Assembly (NCBI RefSeq): GCF_000512585.2
Contig: NC_089243.1
Location: 1-64,000 of the forward strand
Length of the DNA stretch: 64,000 nt
Source of the DNA: Kwoniella bestiolae CBS 10118
Taxonomy: Eukaryota; Basidiomycota; Tremellomycetes; Tremellales; Cryptococcaceae
Direction of reading: 5' to 3'
Part shown: positions 1-8,134 of the stretch, in pieces
Layout of the letters: each line of letters opens with the position of its first letter
How positions within the stretch are numbered: the stretch's first letter is position 1
Translations under genes and position numbers: made by a program
The notes under the pieces: generated by a model
What the model saw: the letters and a program-made list of their open reading frames with translations, nothing else
Told to the model about the DNA's origin: nothing
Database searches by the model: none

Positions 1-160
1 CCCTAACCCCCTAACCCTAACCCCTAACCCCCTAACCCCTAACCCCCTAACCCCCTAACCCCTAATCCCTAACCCCCTCCTCCTCCTAACCCTAACCCTC
101 CACCTCCTCCTAACCCTAACCCTCCACCTCCTCCTAACCCTCCCCCTCCCCTCTCTCTTC
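1..160. repeat. Telomere repeats and degenerate telomere-proximal tract
   Basis: Bases 1-75 are irregular CCCTAA, CCCCTAA and CCCCCTAA units, the C-strand of a TTAGGG(1-3 extra G) telomere, running inward from base 1. From about 75 to 160 the units decay into CCTCCTCCTAACCCTAACCCTCCA-like tracts. The orientation shows that the left edge of the window is a true chromosome end. The irregular G number matches telomeres known from Cryptococcus and relatives. Confidence 0.97.
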
Positions 161-182
161 CCTCCTCTGATCAAATTGATGT

Positions 183-629
183 TTAGCCAGTGATTCTTTG
201 GATTACTTCATCAATTTCTTGGATCCTTCTGGCTGTTTGATCATTGCCAATCTCATAGACAGTCAGAGTCCTGTTAAGACTTCTTATAAGCTCCTCAAGT
301 CTTCTAGCTTGTCTTCTCATCTCCAACATCTTAGCTCTAAGGGCTTGGTTGGTAGTGTGTGGTTGTTCAGACCTGACACAAGGCTTACCAGCTAGATGAC
401 AGGGAGCACATCTACCAGTAGGCTTAGCTACACAGAGAAGTCCATCCTTGATACACTTGGCACAGCCAATAGCTTGGACTACCCCTTCCTCCAGAGTTTC
501 ATTGTGTCTTCTATGTCTGTCAATCTTGGTTTGGGACCAGGCTGGTGAAGGTTGATAGTCTGGTGGTGGTGCAGTTGAGTTGGCATCAGTGAGGTAATCT
601 GGTGGAAGATCAGTTGATGAGGAAGACAT
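183..629 (-). CDS. Small Zn2Cys6-type zinc-cluster protein with C-terminal coiled coil
   Basis: A 148-residue single-exon protein, transcribed toward the telomere and ending about 20 bp from the telomere-derived tract. Residues 55-86 hold six cysteines spaced C-x2-C-x6-C-x7-C-x2-C-x6-C, which fits the fungal Zn2Cys6 binuclear cluster. Residues 93-145 are a heptad-like, Arg/Glu/Leu-rich segment that should form a coiled coil, as in Gal4-type dimerisation. The N-terminal 50 residues are Ser/Pro-rich. There is no room for the large regulatory domain of normal Zn2Cys6 activators. A DNA-binding role is inferred from the cysteine spacing alone. It is divergent from the glycosylase-like gene and faces repeat arrays at its 5' side, which are candidate targets. 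The position suggests a multicopy subtelomeric family. Confidence 0.75.
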   Translation of the reverse strand: MSSSSTDLPPDYLTDANSTAPPPDYQPSPAWSQTKIDRHRRHNETLEEGVVQAIGCAKCIKDGLLCVAKPTGRCAPCHLAGKPCVRSEQPHTTNQALRAKMLEMRRQARRLEELIRSLNRTLTVYEIGNDQTARRIQEIDEVIQRITG

Positions 630-760
630 GTTGATTGTATGGTGGTGATGTAAAAGTATAAAGTAAAAGAGATAGTTGGGGGAAAAAAAAGAAAAAGTGG
701 GAATAGGTGTTGTTTATATATGTTGCAAAGTGAATTTTTTTTTTCACTTGCTTAGTAAGC

Positions 761-912
761 TGCAAGCCATCTTTTGCAAGCCATCTCTTTTAAGCCATCT
801 TTTGCAAGCCACTTTTTGCAAGCCATCTTTGCAAGCCACTTTTGCAAGCCATCTTTTGCAAGCCATCTTTTGCAAGCCACTTTTGCAAGCCATCTTTTGC
901 AAGCCATCTTTT
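761..912. repeat. 14-bp tandem array (AAGCCATCTTTTGC unit)
   Basis: Eleven AAGCCA cores occur at about 764, 778, 792, 806, 820, 833, 846, 860, 874, 887 and 901, a 13-14 bp period. The units alternate AAGCCATCTTTTGC with AAGCCACTTTTGC. The array starts about 130 bp upstream of the zinc-cluster gene and lies in its presumed promoter. A weaker TTTTGACCAGCCG pair follows at 930-965. Confidence 0.9.
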
Positions 913-1189
913 GAAATAATTTTCTGACCAGCCGCTTTTGAAAAACTTTTGACCAGCCGGCTTTTTTGAAAAATTTTTTGGGCCATGACCAGCTATTTTT
1001 TGATTTCATTTTTCAGGTGATTTTTTTTCCCCAAAATCTGAGTGTCAATCGGATGACTCACAGAGGGATGCTACGCACAGTGCTGCATTTCTCTGCGCTC
1101 GTCAGAGTCACTCCATACAAAACTGGCTTGATTAGGTATGGGGCCTTCAAGATTATTGCGCTCTTGACAGAGGGGGATTCATACAACTT
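913..1189. other. AT-rich spacer without a gene
   Basis: Poly-T tracts, two TTTGACCAGCCG copies and degenerate TGCG-containing sequence lead into the next array. No convincing reading frame is visible here. Confidence 0.6.
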
Positions 1190-1572
1190 TGCGATAGTTT
1201 GCGCCCATTATTCTCCATACAAGTTGCGACTAGTCGCGCTGTAGGGTAAGGTGTGACCAGCTTAAGGATAGGCAATGCGACAGGCTGCGATTCTCCGTCA
1301 AGTCAACATGCGATGGGTTGCGCTGGGTAGTGGTGCTGGTGCGACAGGTTGCGATTCTACGACCCATCATATGCGATGAGTTGCGCTGTACTATGGTGCG
1401 ACCATCTGCGCCACAAATGAAGGTGGTGCGACAGGTTGCGATTCTCCGTGATATAATATGCGACCAGTTGCGCGCTGAGTTGAGTTGCGTTGCGATAAGT
1501 TGCGCTGGGTATGTAGACATTGCGACAGATTGCGATTCTCCGTCAAGGCAATTGCGATGGGCTGCGCTGGCT
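1190..1572. repeat. Left array of TGCGA-N5-TGCG motif
   Basis: At least nine copies of TGCGA-N5-TGCG, for example near 1276, 1309, 1340, 1371, 1428, 1458, 1491, 1520 and 1553. The two TGCG cores are 10 bp apart, one helical turn. Two versions alternate: one ends in GCGATTCTCCG and the other in GCGCTG, giving a higher-order period of about 60-90 bp. All point rightwards. The same motif recurs in the opposite orientation at 3434-3617 and 6705-6860, so the blocks behave like long degenerate inverted repeats. Such subterminal arrays are typical binding platforms of DNA transposons; that role is inferred. Confidence 0.85.
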
Positions 1573-1755
1573 GTCCCCCCATGATTGGTATACGATGAGA
1601 TATATCTGTTGAGGATGTGTCGCACCATGTCAGAGATATGTCGGAGTGATATGGGCCATGACCAACTTTGGATCAGGATTGGTCGTTTGGTCTTGAAATT
1701 GGATATCAAGGTGGTTGCATGCACGCAAAGTCATGGATACTCAATGTCAACTGAT

Positions 1756-1768
1756 AGATATATATATC
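1756..1768 (+). promoter_or_regulatory. TATA-like element of the glycosylase-like gene
   Basis: An ATATATATATCCC tract lies about 70-80 bp before the ATG at 1837, a plausible TATA position. No experimental support is available. Confidence 0.4.
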
Positions 1769-1836
1769 CCAGCTGATGCCCGTGATCGTGTCTCTGTTCT
1801 CAACTCAACAATATATTTGCTATATTCTCATCCACC

Positions 1837-3412
1837 ATGCCGGAGCTATTCGAGATCAAAGCATTTGCCGCTCTCCTCAAGGCATCTCTCACCGATACAC
1901 CTCAACACTTTACGATCGTCACCTATCCGAAGCACTGTGGTAAAGATGCGATCATCAACAAAGCCGATGCCGAAGCTGCGATGGGTACTCCGATTCAAGT
2001 GGCTCTGACCAAGTCAGACATCTCTTCCTATGGTAAAGAGCTGGTCATCCGGATCAGTCCCACCCGGGTTCTCATCTGTCACTTTGCTCTTCATGGTCAT
2101 GCGGTCACCCTGTCACCACAGCAACTCAAGATGGCCGATGTCTGTCGAGAGGCAGGACTCCCACCTTTCACACCACTCATCTTCCGAGCTCTCGGTGATC
2201 ACAACTCAATTGCAGTCATCGATAGGAACAAGCTGTGCCGACTGGCTTTTGTTCAACTCAAGGATGGTGAACTCTTTGAGACTTGTAGGACACAAGGTAG
2301 AGGTCCTTGTCCTGTCAAGGAGTCCGAGCCGTTTGAGCAACTGGTACGATCCATTCCCTCCCGAGGTTATATCAAACGGAACTTTTCTCCTATTGCCCAT
2401 TATATCTATTCAAAGTAAGTCATCGGACTTGGGACTTGGGTCAGTATGCCAGCTGCTGACAGTGATATGTAGCCAGGATCTATTCAATGGGTTCGGTGGT
2501 TGTATGATCAACGAGCTCCTCTTCTATGCCGCCATCCATCCCCTCACACCCACCAACATAGTCTTCAATCCAGATGACACCCGCTATGTGGAACGACTGC
2601 TTGATGGTTGGACCGAACTCAAGTCAATCTTCAGCTCCACAGCTTACACCAATAATGTCATACTCACAGCGGAACGGGCAGGTAGGATGGGTAATGGGTT
2701 TCATCATCCGATGGGTCCGACACAGTACAGGAAGAAGATCACCCGAGTCTACCGCAAGACAGGACCAACTGGCAACACTTATGTCCCAATCGAACTGGCT
2801 CAAGCAATGATTGACCGAGGCCAGGTCAAACCTATTCCCATCTCCCCAACCCGGGTCAACAGACAAGCCCGAACTCCAACTCTGCGTATGTCCCTCCCTC
2901 TTCACTGTGTCAGACACATCAAGGGCAAGTCCGGCAGGTACTACTACACAGTCATCGACAACTTCCCTCATCCACCTCCGGAAAAGGTCAAGTGGGAGGT
3001 CATCCCTCGGTTCTCACCTGGCTATCGGTCTCAAGAGCTATTGCTGGACAAGGCAGAGCCGTCGATAGGATGGGCCAGCTTCTTTGACACTCAGACCATG
3101 CTGAGGATTGAGAGCAGTGCACCTCTCAGGAGACATGCCGACACCTCAGCAGGACATGGTCGACCAGTCAAGACTCGGATGCTGGCTGCTCATCGAGCCA
3201 AGGTGCCAGCTGCAATGATGACACTGTTCAGCAGAGTTCCTGCCAACATGCTGGCCGACACTTTACAAGCTGGTCAAGCTGGCAAGGATCAACTACAGAC
3301 TTGGTTTCTAGCATGGACTCAAGAGCATGAGATGGCCAGCCGAGAGGTTCAAGGGGTGTTGGCTGGTGATGCAGAACAGGAGGGAGAGGAGCTCGAGGTG
3401 ATGACCAAGTAG
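1837..3412 (+). CDS. Fpg/Nei-family (formamidopyrimidine-DNA glycosylase fold) protein, subtelomeric
   Basis: Two exons, 1837-2414 and 2473-3412, with a 58-nt GTAAGT...TAG intron, encode 505 residues. The start MPELFEI matches the Fpg/Nei N-terminus, where Pro2 is the Schiff-base nucleophile and Glu3 is catalytic. Residues 64-85 (SSYGKELV, then ICHFALHGHA) align with the conserved-lysine beta strand; Lys67 would correspond to E. coli Fpg Lys57. Residues 193-217 (GFGGCMINELLF, AAIHP) match the helix-two-turn-helix region, but the usual GxGN asparagine is Gly. Residues 280-300 keep the VYRKTG frame of the C-terminal finger but lack its cysteines, so it looks zincless. About 200 extra residues follow, far beyond the bacterial length of about 270. 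Base-excision or base-recognition activity is inferred; a domesticated or transposon-borne DNA-binding role is the alternative. Confidence 0.72.
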
Positions 3413-3433
3413 GATAGGTATGCATAGAGATAT

Positions 3434-3617
3434 GGCGCAGATGATCGCAGGAATCTAGAGTGCTCACCATAGCAAGTCGCAATGGATCGCAACCCATCCA
3501 TCTTCTGGCGCAACCTATCGCAAGTCCCACCAGGCTTTGTCGCAACCTGTCGCAGCTAGCATACATGCAGTCGCATCCTGTCGCAGAGGGATGGGTCGCA
3601 ATCTGTCGCAGGGGGGA
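3434..3617. repeat. Inverted-orientation array of CGCA-N5-TCGCA motif
   Basis: Six copies of CGCA-N5-TCGCA, near 3436, 3478, 3518, 3541, 3574 and 3598, start 22 bp after the stop of the glycosylase-like gene. They are the reverse complement of the motif at 1190-1572, so the gene is bracketed by inverted motif blocks. Confidence 0.85.
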
Positions 3618-4124
3618 GTTGTGATGACGAGGTGAAAGATATAGGTCGGTGGAAGGGATTTGTTGGGAACCTCATCAGTGGACAGGGACATCGGAAGGGG
3701 AGGAACCAGAGGTGATAGAGGATCAGTTGTTAGCTCATATGATAGCTGGGATGAAGTATGATCCACTGGTATGCATGGGCCAAGGAGTAAAAACCAGCTG
3801 GAATTTATATAGGGCATCAGAGGTGACTGGACTATGGTGGGGAGGAGAGTCGGAAGGGATGGCTGATTGGTAGACTCACAGAGGTGACAGAGCTTCAGTT
3901 GATAGCTCATATGATAGCTGAGGTCGAGTATAAGAAGATAGTATGCATGGGCCAGGGAGTAAAAATCAATTGGTTGTACACAAGTGCAGTACATCAACGA
4001 GAGACACACAAGACATGGAAGGTGATCTTGATGCCGTCATTGAGGATGTTAAACTTTCCTGAGAGTACCTACTGAACGGTCATATCGTATTCTCATATTG
4101 TGATACCATTGCTCTTCCACCACC
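3618..4124. repeat. Imperfect ~173-bp tandem duplication
   Basis: The stretch at 3708-3802 (GAGGTGATAGAGG, GCTCATATGATAGCTG, GTATGCATGGGCCA, GGAGTAAAAA) recurs at 3881-3974 with scattered substitutions. The gap between starts is about 173 bp. The second copy ends about 150 bp before the zinc-finger reading frame and may form its 5' region. Short open frames run through it but show no recognisable protein. Confidence 0.7.
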
Positions 4125-6695
4125 ATGCCCAGTGAAAACCACGCCGACCGCTCAGGAAAGTGCAACCTATGTGAGAAAGACTATGCGGACTTGTTGGATC
4201 ATATCAAGAAGAAGCACAAGGGTCACAAGTTCACCGCAGGTGAGATCTCCAACACTGAGGTAATCATCTGCACCTGTGGTCGAGTGGTGCTCAATCAAGC
4301 AGGACTTTGCAAGCACAAGACTCGGTTCCACTGTCCCGATTATTCACCCATCCATCGTCCCAAGCGGTCACCCAGCTCATCTCTAACACCGGCTCCCTCA
4401 ATAGCATCTCTCCTCCGTCACTCATCTATCAGTTCTCCCTTGAGCTCACCTGGTCCATCCTCATCCCGTGCCAGACCACTGTCAAGTTCTCCCTTGACAC
4501 CTCCTCCAGCATCCTCCTCTCTTATCCGACCTTCACCATTGTACTCCCCTTGACCTCACCCCTCAGCTCTCCATTGACCACACCACCTCTTCGAACTCCT
4601 TCAACACCAGCGACTCCATCAAGAGATGCGGCTCAATCCTTATCACCCAGCAGCTTGCCCAGCAGCTTGCCCGTCACTGGGTTACAGCTCAACTCCCCCT
4701 CTCCCATCCGTTCCTCCTCAAGGCTGATAGCTCCGGTGTCTTATGTCTATGAACCTTTTACAGATGATGATATGGAGGTGGATCAGCTGGAGGGGGGAGG
4801 AGGAGCCGGAAGAGATAGAAATGATAGCACTATCTGACAATGGTTCTTCCTGGTCAAACAATAGATCGGACTCTGAAGATGATGAGGACGAGACGGTGGG
4901 GCCAAGAATGGTATTATCCCCTTCCTCAATGTCGTCCACCCCCTATCATCCAGTCTCCCATTCAGTCTCCCGCACCTTTCCTTCCGTCACCACCACCACC
5001 TGCTCCTGATGGACTCCAAACCCCTTCACTCCAGCCCTTACTCTGTCTCCCCCTCGACCATCACCTCCTCCGTCCCAACCTCAGCTTTCTCCCCCTCGGC
5101 AATCACCACCTCTCTCACAGTCTCCTCCCCTCCGGTCCATCACTTCCGACACCGTCCCATCTGGTGGGTGGTCACCACCTCCTGCACCACCACCCGAACC
5201 ACAGTTTGATATCAGAGATCTCCCGTTCATGGAAGGATTTCAGATGCTTCCCGATGTGGTGGAGGGCAGGATGGCTCAGCTGAGGAGGAAGCCTATGGAT
5301 GTGGATAGATGGGAGCTGGTACTGTCACCCGAGGAGTACCTTTGCAGGTTTGAGAGTTCCCTGGCCGATGTCCAACTCATCAGCAGGGCTCCCACCAGGA
5401 AGCTCCACACCACCTACCACCGAGGTCCTGCCTTTGACCGATACCTCCTCCTGGCCGAAGCTACCCATCAGCTCTGGGTGGGAACTCAGTACAAGGATGG
5501 GTTCTTTGAAGAACTCAACAGGTATCAAGTGGCCCAGCCCGGTCGGATGGTTCACCAAGCTACCCTCGGCAATGTCCATGTCCCCACCTCCGTCTTTGTC
5601 CACTGTCTCATCTCGGCTGGTTGTGATGCCATCCGACTCAAAGCCTACGGTCAGAAGATGCCCATCCTGAATAGGTTCCTCACCACCGAGCCTGCCCAAG
5701 TGGATCACAAGTGGGCAGAGCACAACGAGTGGGACATAGGTACCAGCTTTGGGTCTGACTACATCTGGTTGTTCCACTCGGCCACCGGTGTCCACCATGG
5801 CGTCCGTCATTATCCCATGATGGTGCCAGGCTCGCTTGACTTTGGGACCGTCAACCTGCAAGCCATGGATGACAACCGTCGTCAGTTCTCTGTGAAGATC
5901 TACCCGAGGATCGTCCATGTGATCAAGTCATTCAACAGTCATCTCCAAGGGGGTATCCCCAAGACACTCCGGGGCATACGGTACCAGGTCAACTCGGCTT
6001 TGAGGATGATCCACAGTCTGACAAGCAAGGATGACAAGGGATTGGGTGGGTTCAGGATAGAGGTCACCGTCAGAGCACCCAGCCTGAAGGAGGCTACAAG
6101 GATAGTGGGTGCCACCCGATTCTTTGATCCTTCCTACTGGCTGGGCCGGGGTGATGGACCCCACTTCCGTCACCCGCTGGATGCCAAGCTGGTCAGCAGG
6201 GAGGCCTTCCTGCAGAATGCCCACTGGGTGTATGATCAGGCCGAGACCAACCGGATCTTCAGCGGTCGGGATGGTGACAAGCCAAGCAAAGCTCAGATTC
6301 AAGCTCTCACCGACATCCTCAATGGTCTGGGATGGAATGCAGGCTTCCGCAAACCCAGCAAGTCTATGTCCCAAACAGCCTGGTGGACCGGAACTCCAGA
6401 GGTGGATCCTACCTGCTTCCCTGCTCTCTCAGCCAAGTATCACTCTGATCAACAGATCAGCAGGGTCTATGATCTGGCTCGGAACTCCATGGCCAATGGT
6501 ATGCTTCCCTGCAAGAAGGAACCCGATGGACATCGTCACCACTACCAGCGGAACAACCCTTCACCATTCAGGATCAGGTGTGCGGCTCCTGGTTGTAACC
6601 ACAGGCTGGCTCGGGAGGGGATTCTGAGGTGGATAGCAGAGCTGGTCACCGCTGGGTTGATAGACGTCCCAGATTTGGAGCTGGAAGGGGACTGA
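4125..6695 (+). pseudogene. C2H2 zinc-finger / large unknown-domain element protein, reading frame interrupted
   Basis: The N-terminal piece (4125-4553) carries two zinc-finger-like units, C-x2-C-x9-H-x4-H at residues 14-32 and C-x-C-x12-H-x4-H at residues 49-68. A Ser/Pro-rich linker follows. The C-terminal piece, open from 5010 to 6695 with a first internal Met at 5229, encodes about 490 residues of a folded domain. Its notable parts are YPRIVHVIKSF, GGFRIEVTV and a final Cys/His ribbon (C-x4-C with upstream His cluster, IRCAAPGC). Between them the Ser/Pro-rich and acidic composition jumps frame near homopolymers at 4546-4549 (C4), 4792-4797 (G6), 4939-4943 (C5) and 5021-5024 (C4). No good introns span these points. 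So this is either a decaying gene or an assembly with homopolymer errors. I do not recognise the large domain; a mobile-element protein is inferred from context. Confidence 0.6.
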
Positions 6696-6704
6696 GTAAG
6701 GTGA

Positions 6705-6860
6705 GTGTCGCATTCTGTTGCATCCCTCTCCACCACCTGGCGCACACTGTCGCCCATCCCTCCCCCTCCAGCGCACACTGTCGCAGCTCTCACCATAGAC
6801 TGTCGCATCCTGTCGCAGGTGACCTCCCAGATGTGCAAGCTCTGCGATCCCCTGCGACAC
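6705..6860. repeat. Right array of CGCA-N5-TCGCA motif
   Basis: Copies near 6709, 6740, 6772 and 6804, plus weaker ones to 6860, begin about 10 bp after the stop of the zinc-finger element gene. The orientation is that of the 3434-3617 block and opposite to 1190-1572. This makes 1190-6860 a candidate element bounded by inverted subterminal arrays. Confidence 0.8.
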
Positions 6861-6924
6861 TGTGTTACAGACTGTACGGTGAACGCTGACTGTGAGATGA
6901 TCGGGTGCTGACCGGTACAGCCCA

Positions 6925-7790
6925 TGCTGAAATTTGATCCCGTCACCCACCCCACCAGTGTACCGAGTGGGTGAAAATTAATTTCCATGCATACATCTCA
7001 AGTCCTACGCATGTACAAGGATTTTATGCTGACAGAGTAGCTTTCCCTCTACCAGATGATATAGGTTTGGTTGCTTGAATGCATGCGTGGAGGTCATCGG
7101 GAGGCTACTGGGTCACCACCGGCTAAGGGGGTCAGGCTAAGGGGTCAGAGGTCCGAGTGAGTGAAAATAAATTCTCACTCATCACACATCACTCCCATGC
7201 ATGTGAGACTATTTTATTCTGACTGACCGAGTCGCTCCCTACCAGGTAGCATACATTCTGTCCCACTCATACATACCTGGTCGACACTCTGGAGGATTTT
7301 CAGGCTGCCGGTCTAAGGGGTCAGATTTGATCCCGGGCTAAGGGGTCAGACCACCGAGTGAGTGGAAATAAATTCTCACTCATCACACATCACTCCCATG
7401 CATGGCAGACTATTTTATCCTGGCTGACCGAGTCTCTCTCTACCAGGTGATATCCATTTGGTTGCTTGAATGCGTCGATGGAGGTCAACGGGAGCAGACT
7501 TGGTCATTGACCCCTAAGGGGTCAAGTTAAGGGGTCGGACCACCGGGTGAGTGAAAATAAATTCTCATTCATCACACATCACTCCCATGCATATGGAACT
7601 ATTTTATCCTGGCGCTGACCGAGTCCTTCTCTACCAGATGACATAACTCCTATCACATACATGCTTGCATGGTCGGTAATCTGACGGATTTTCATCCACC
7701 CAGATTTGATCCCGGGTTAAGGGGTCCGTCCAACCGGTCAAGGTGAAAATCTTTTTTCATCCATCCCACATCCCACCCAGCTCCATTTCG
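6925..7790. repeat. Five tandem copies of a ~190-200-bp subtelomeric repeat
   Basis: The landmark GTG(A/G)AAAT, followed by AATTCTCACTCATCACACATC in the central copies, starts at 6971, 7161, 7362, 7551 and 7743. The periods are therefore 190, 201, 189 and 192 bp. Each unit also carries ATGCAT, a CTATTTTATCCTGGCTGAC-like stretch, CTCTACCAG, and one or two TAAGGGGTC boxes before the next landmark. The outer copies are most diverged. No coding potential is seen. The period is close to nucleosome spacing. Confidence 0.9.
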
Positions 7791-8134
7791 ACTTCAGATT
7801 CGGGATCGGCGCCCTCGGCTCTGCCAGATAGGCCTCTCAGATGCATGCATGAAAATTTCACCCCGACGGTCCCCCCCCAGGTCCGGTCCGAGGTGCCCCC
7901 CCCCCCCCCCCTCCCGATAACGGGCGTGTAACCCCCCCCTAAGAACCACGAAGGTTACGATGCACTTGTTCCTCTGAGGTGTTAGCGTTCCACATCAAAA
8001 AGATACATGCGCAGCCTATGTCCAAGCTCCACTCGATAGCTATGTACACGCCAAAATTATTCATCGAACTTCTCGCACGACAGAAACAAGCTACAAACGC
8101 CTCAACAATGAGCTCCGTCCGACAGAATGCCATG
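7791..8134. other. C-tract boundary with an isolated telomere-like motif
   Basis: A run of about 17 C at roughly 7894-7911 and a second C8 run at 7932-7939 form TAACCCCCCCCTAA at 7929-7942, in the same orientation as the terminal telomere. To the right, the unique sequence of the transporter 3' end begins. No gene is supported in this stretch. Confidence 0.55.

Noticed and set aside
761..1572. CRISPR-like spaced repeats
   Set aside because: The units are contiguous or variably spaced, degenerate and lie in a fungal subtelomere; there are no unique equal-length spacers and no cas genes.
4125..6695. R2-like non-LTR retrotransposon, suggested by the N-terminal C2H2 fingers
   Set aside because: No reverse-transcriptase YxDD block or endonuclease motif is visible in the downstream domain.
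7120..7740. TAAGGGG boxes in the 190-bp repeats as internal telomere sequence
   Set aside because: The order is TAAGGGG, not TTAGGGG, and the boxes are tied to the repeat unit, not tandem.
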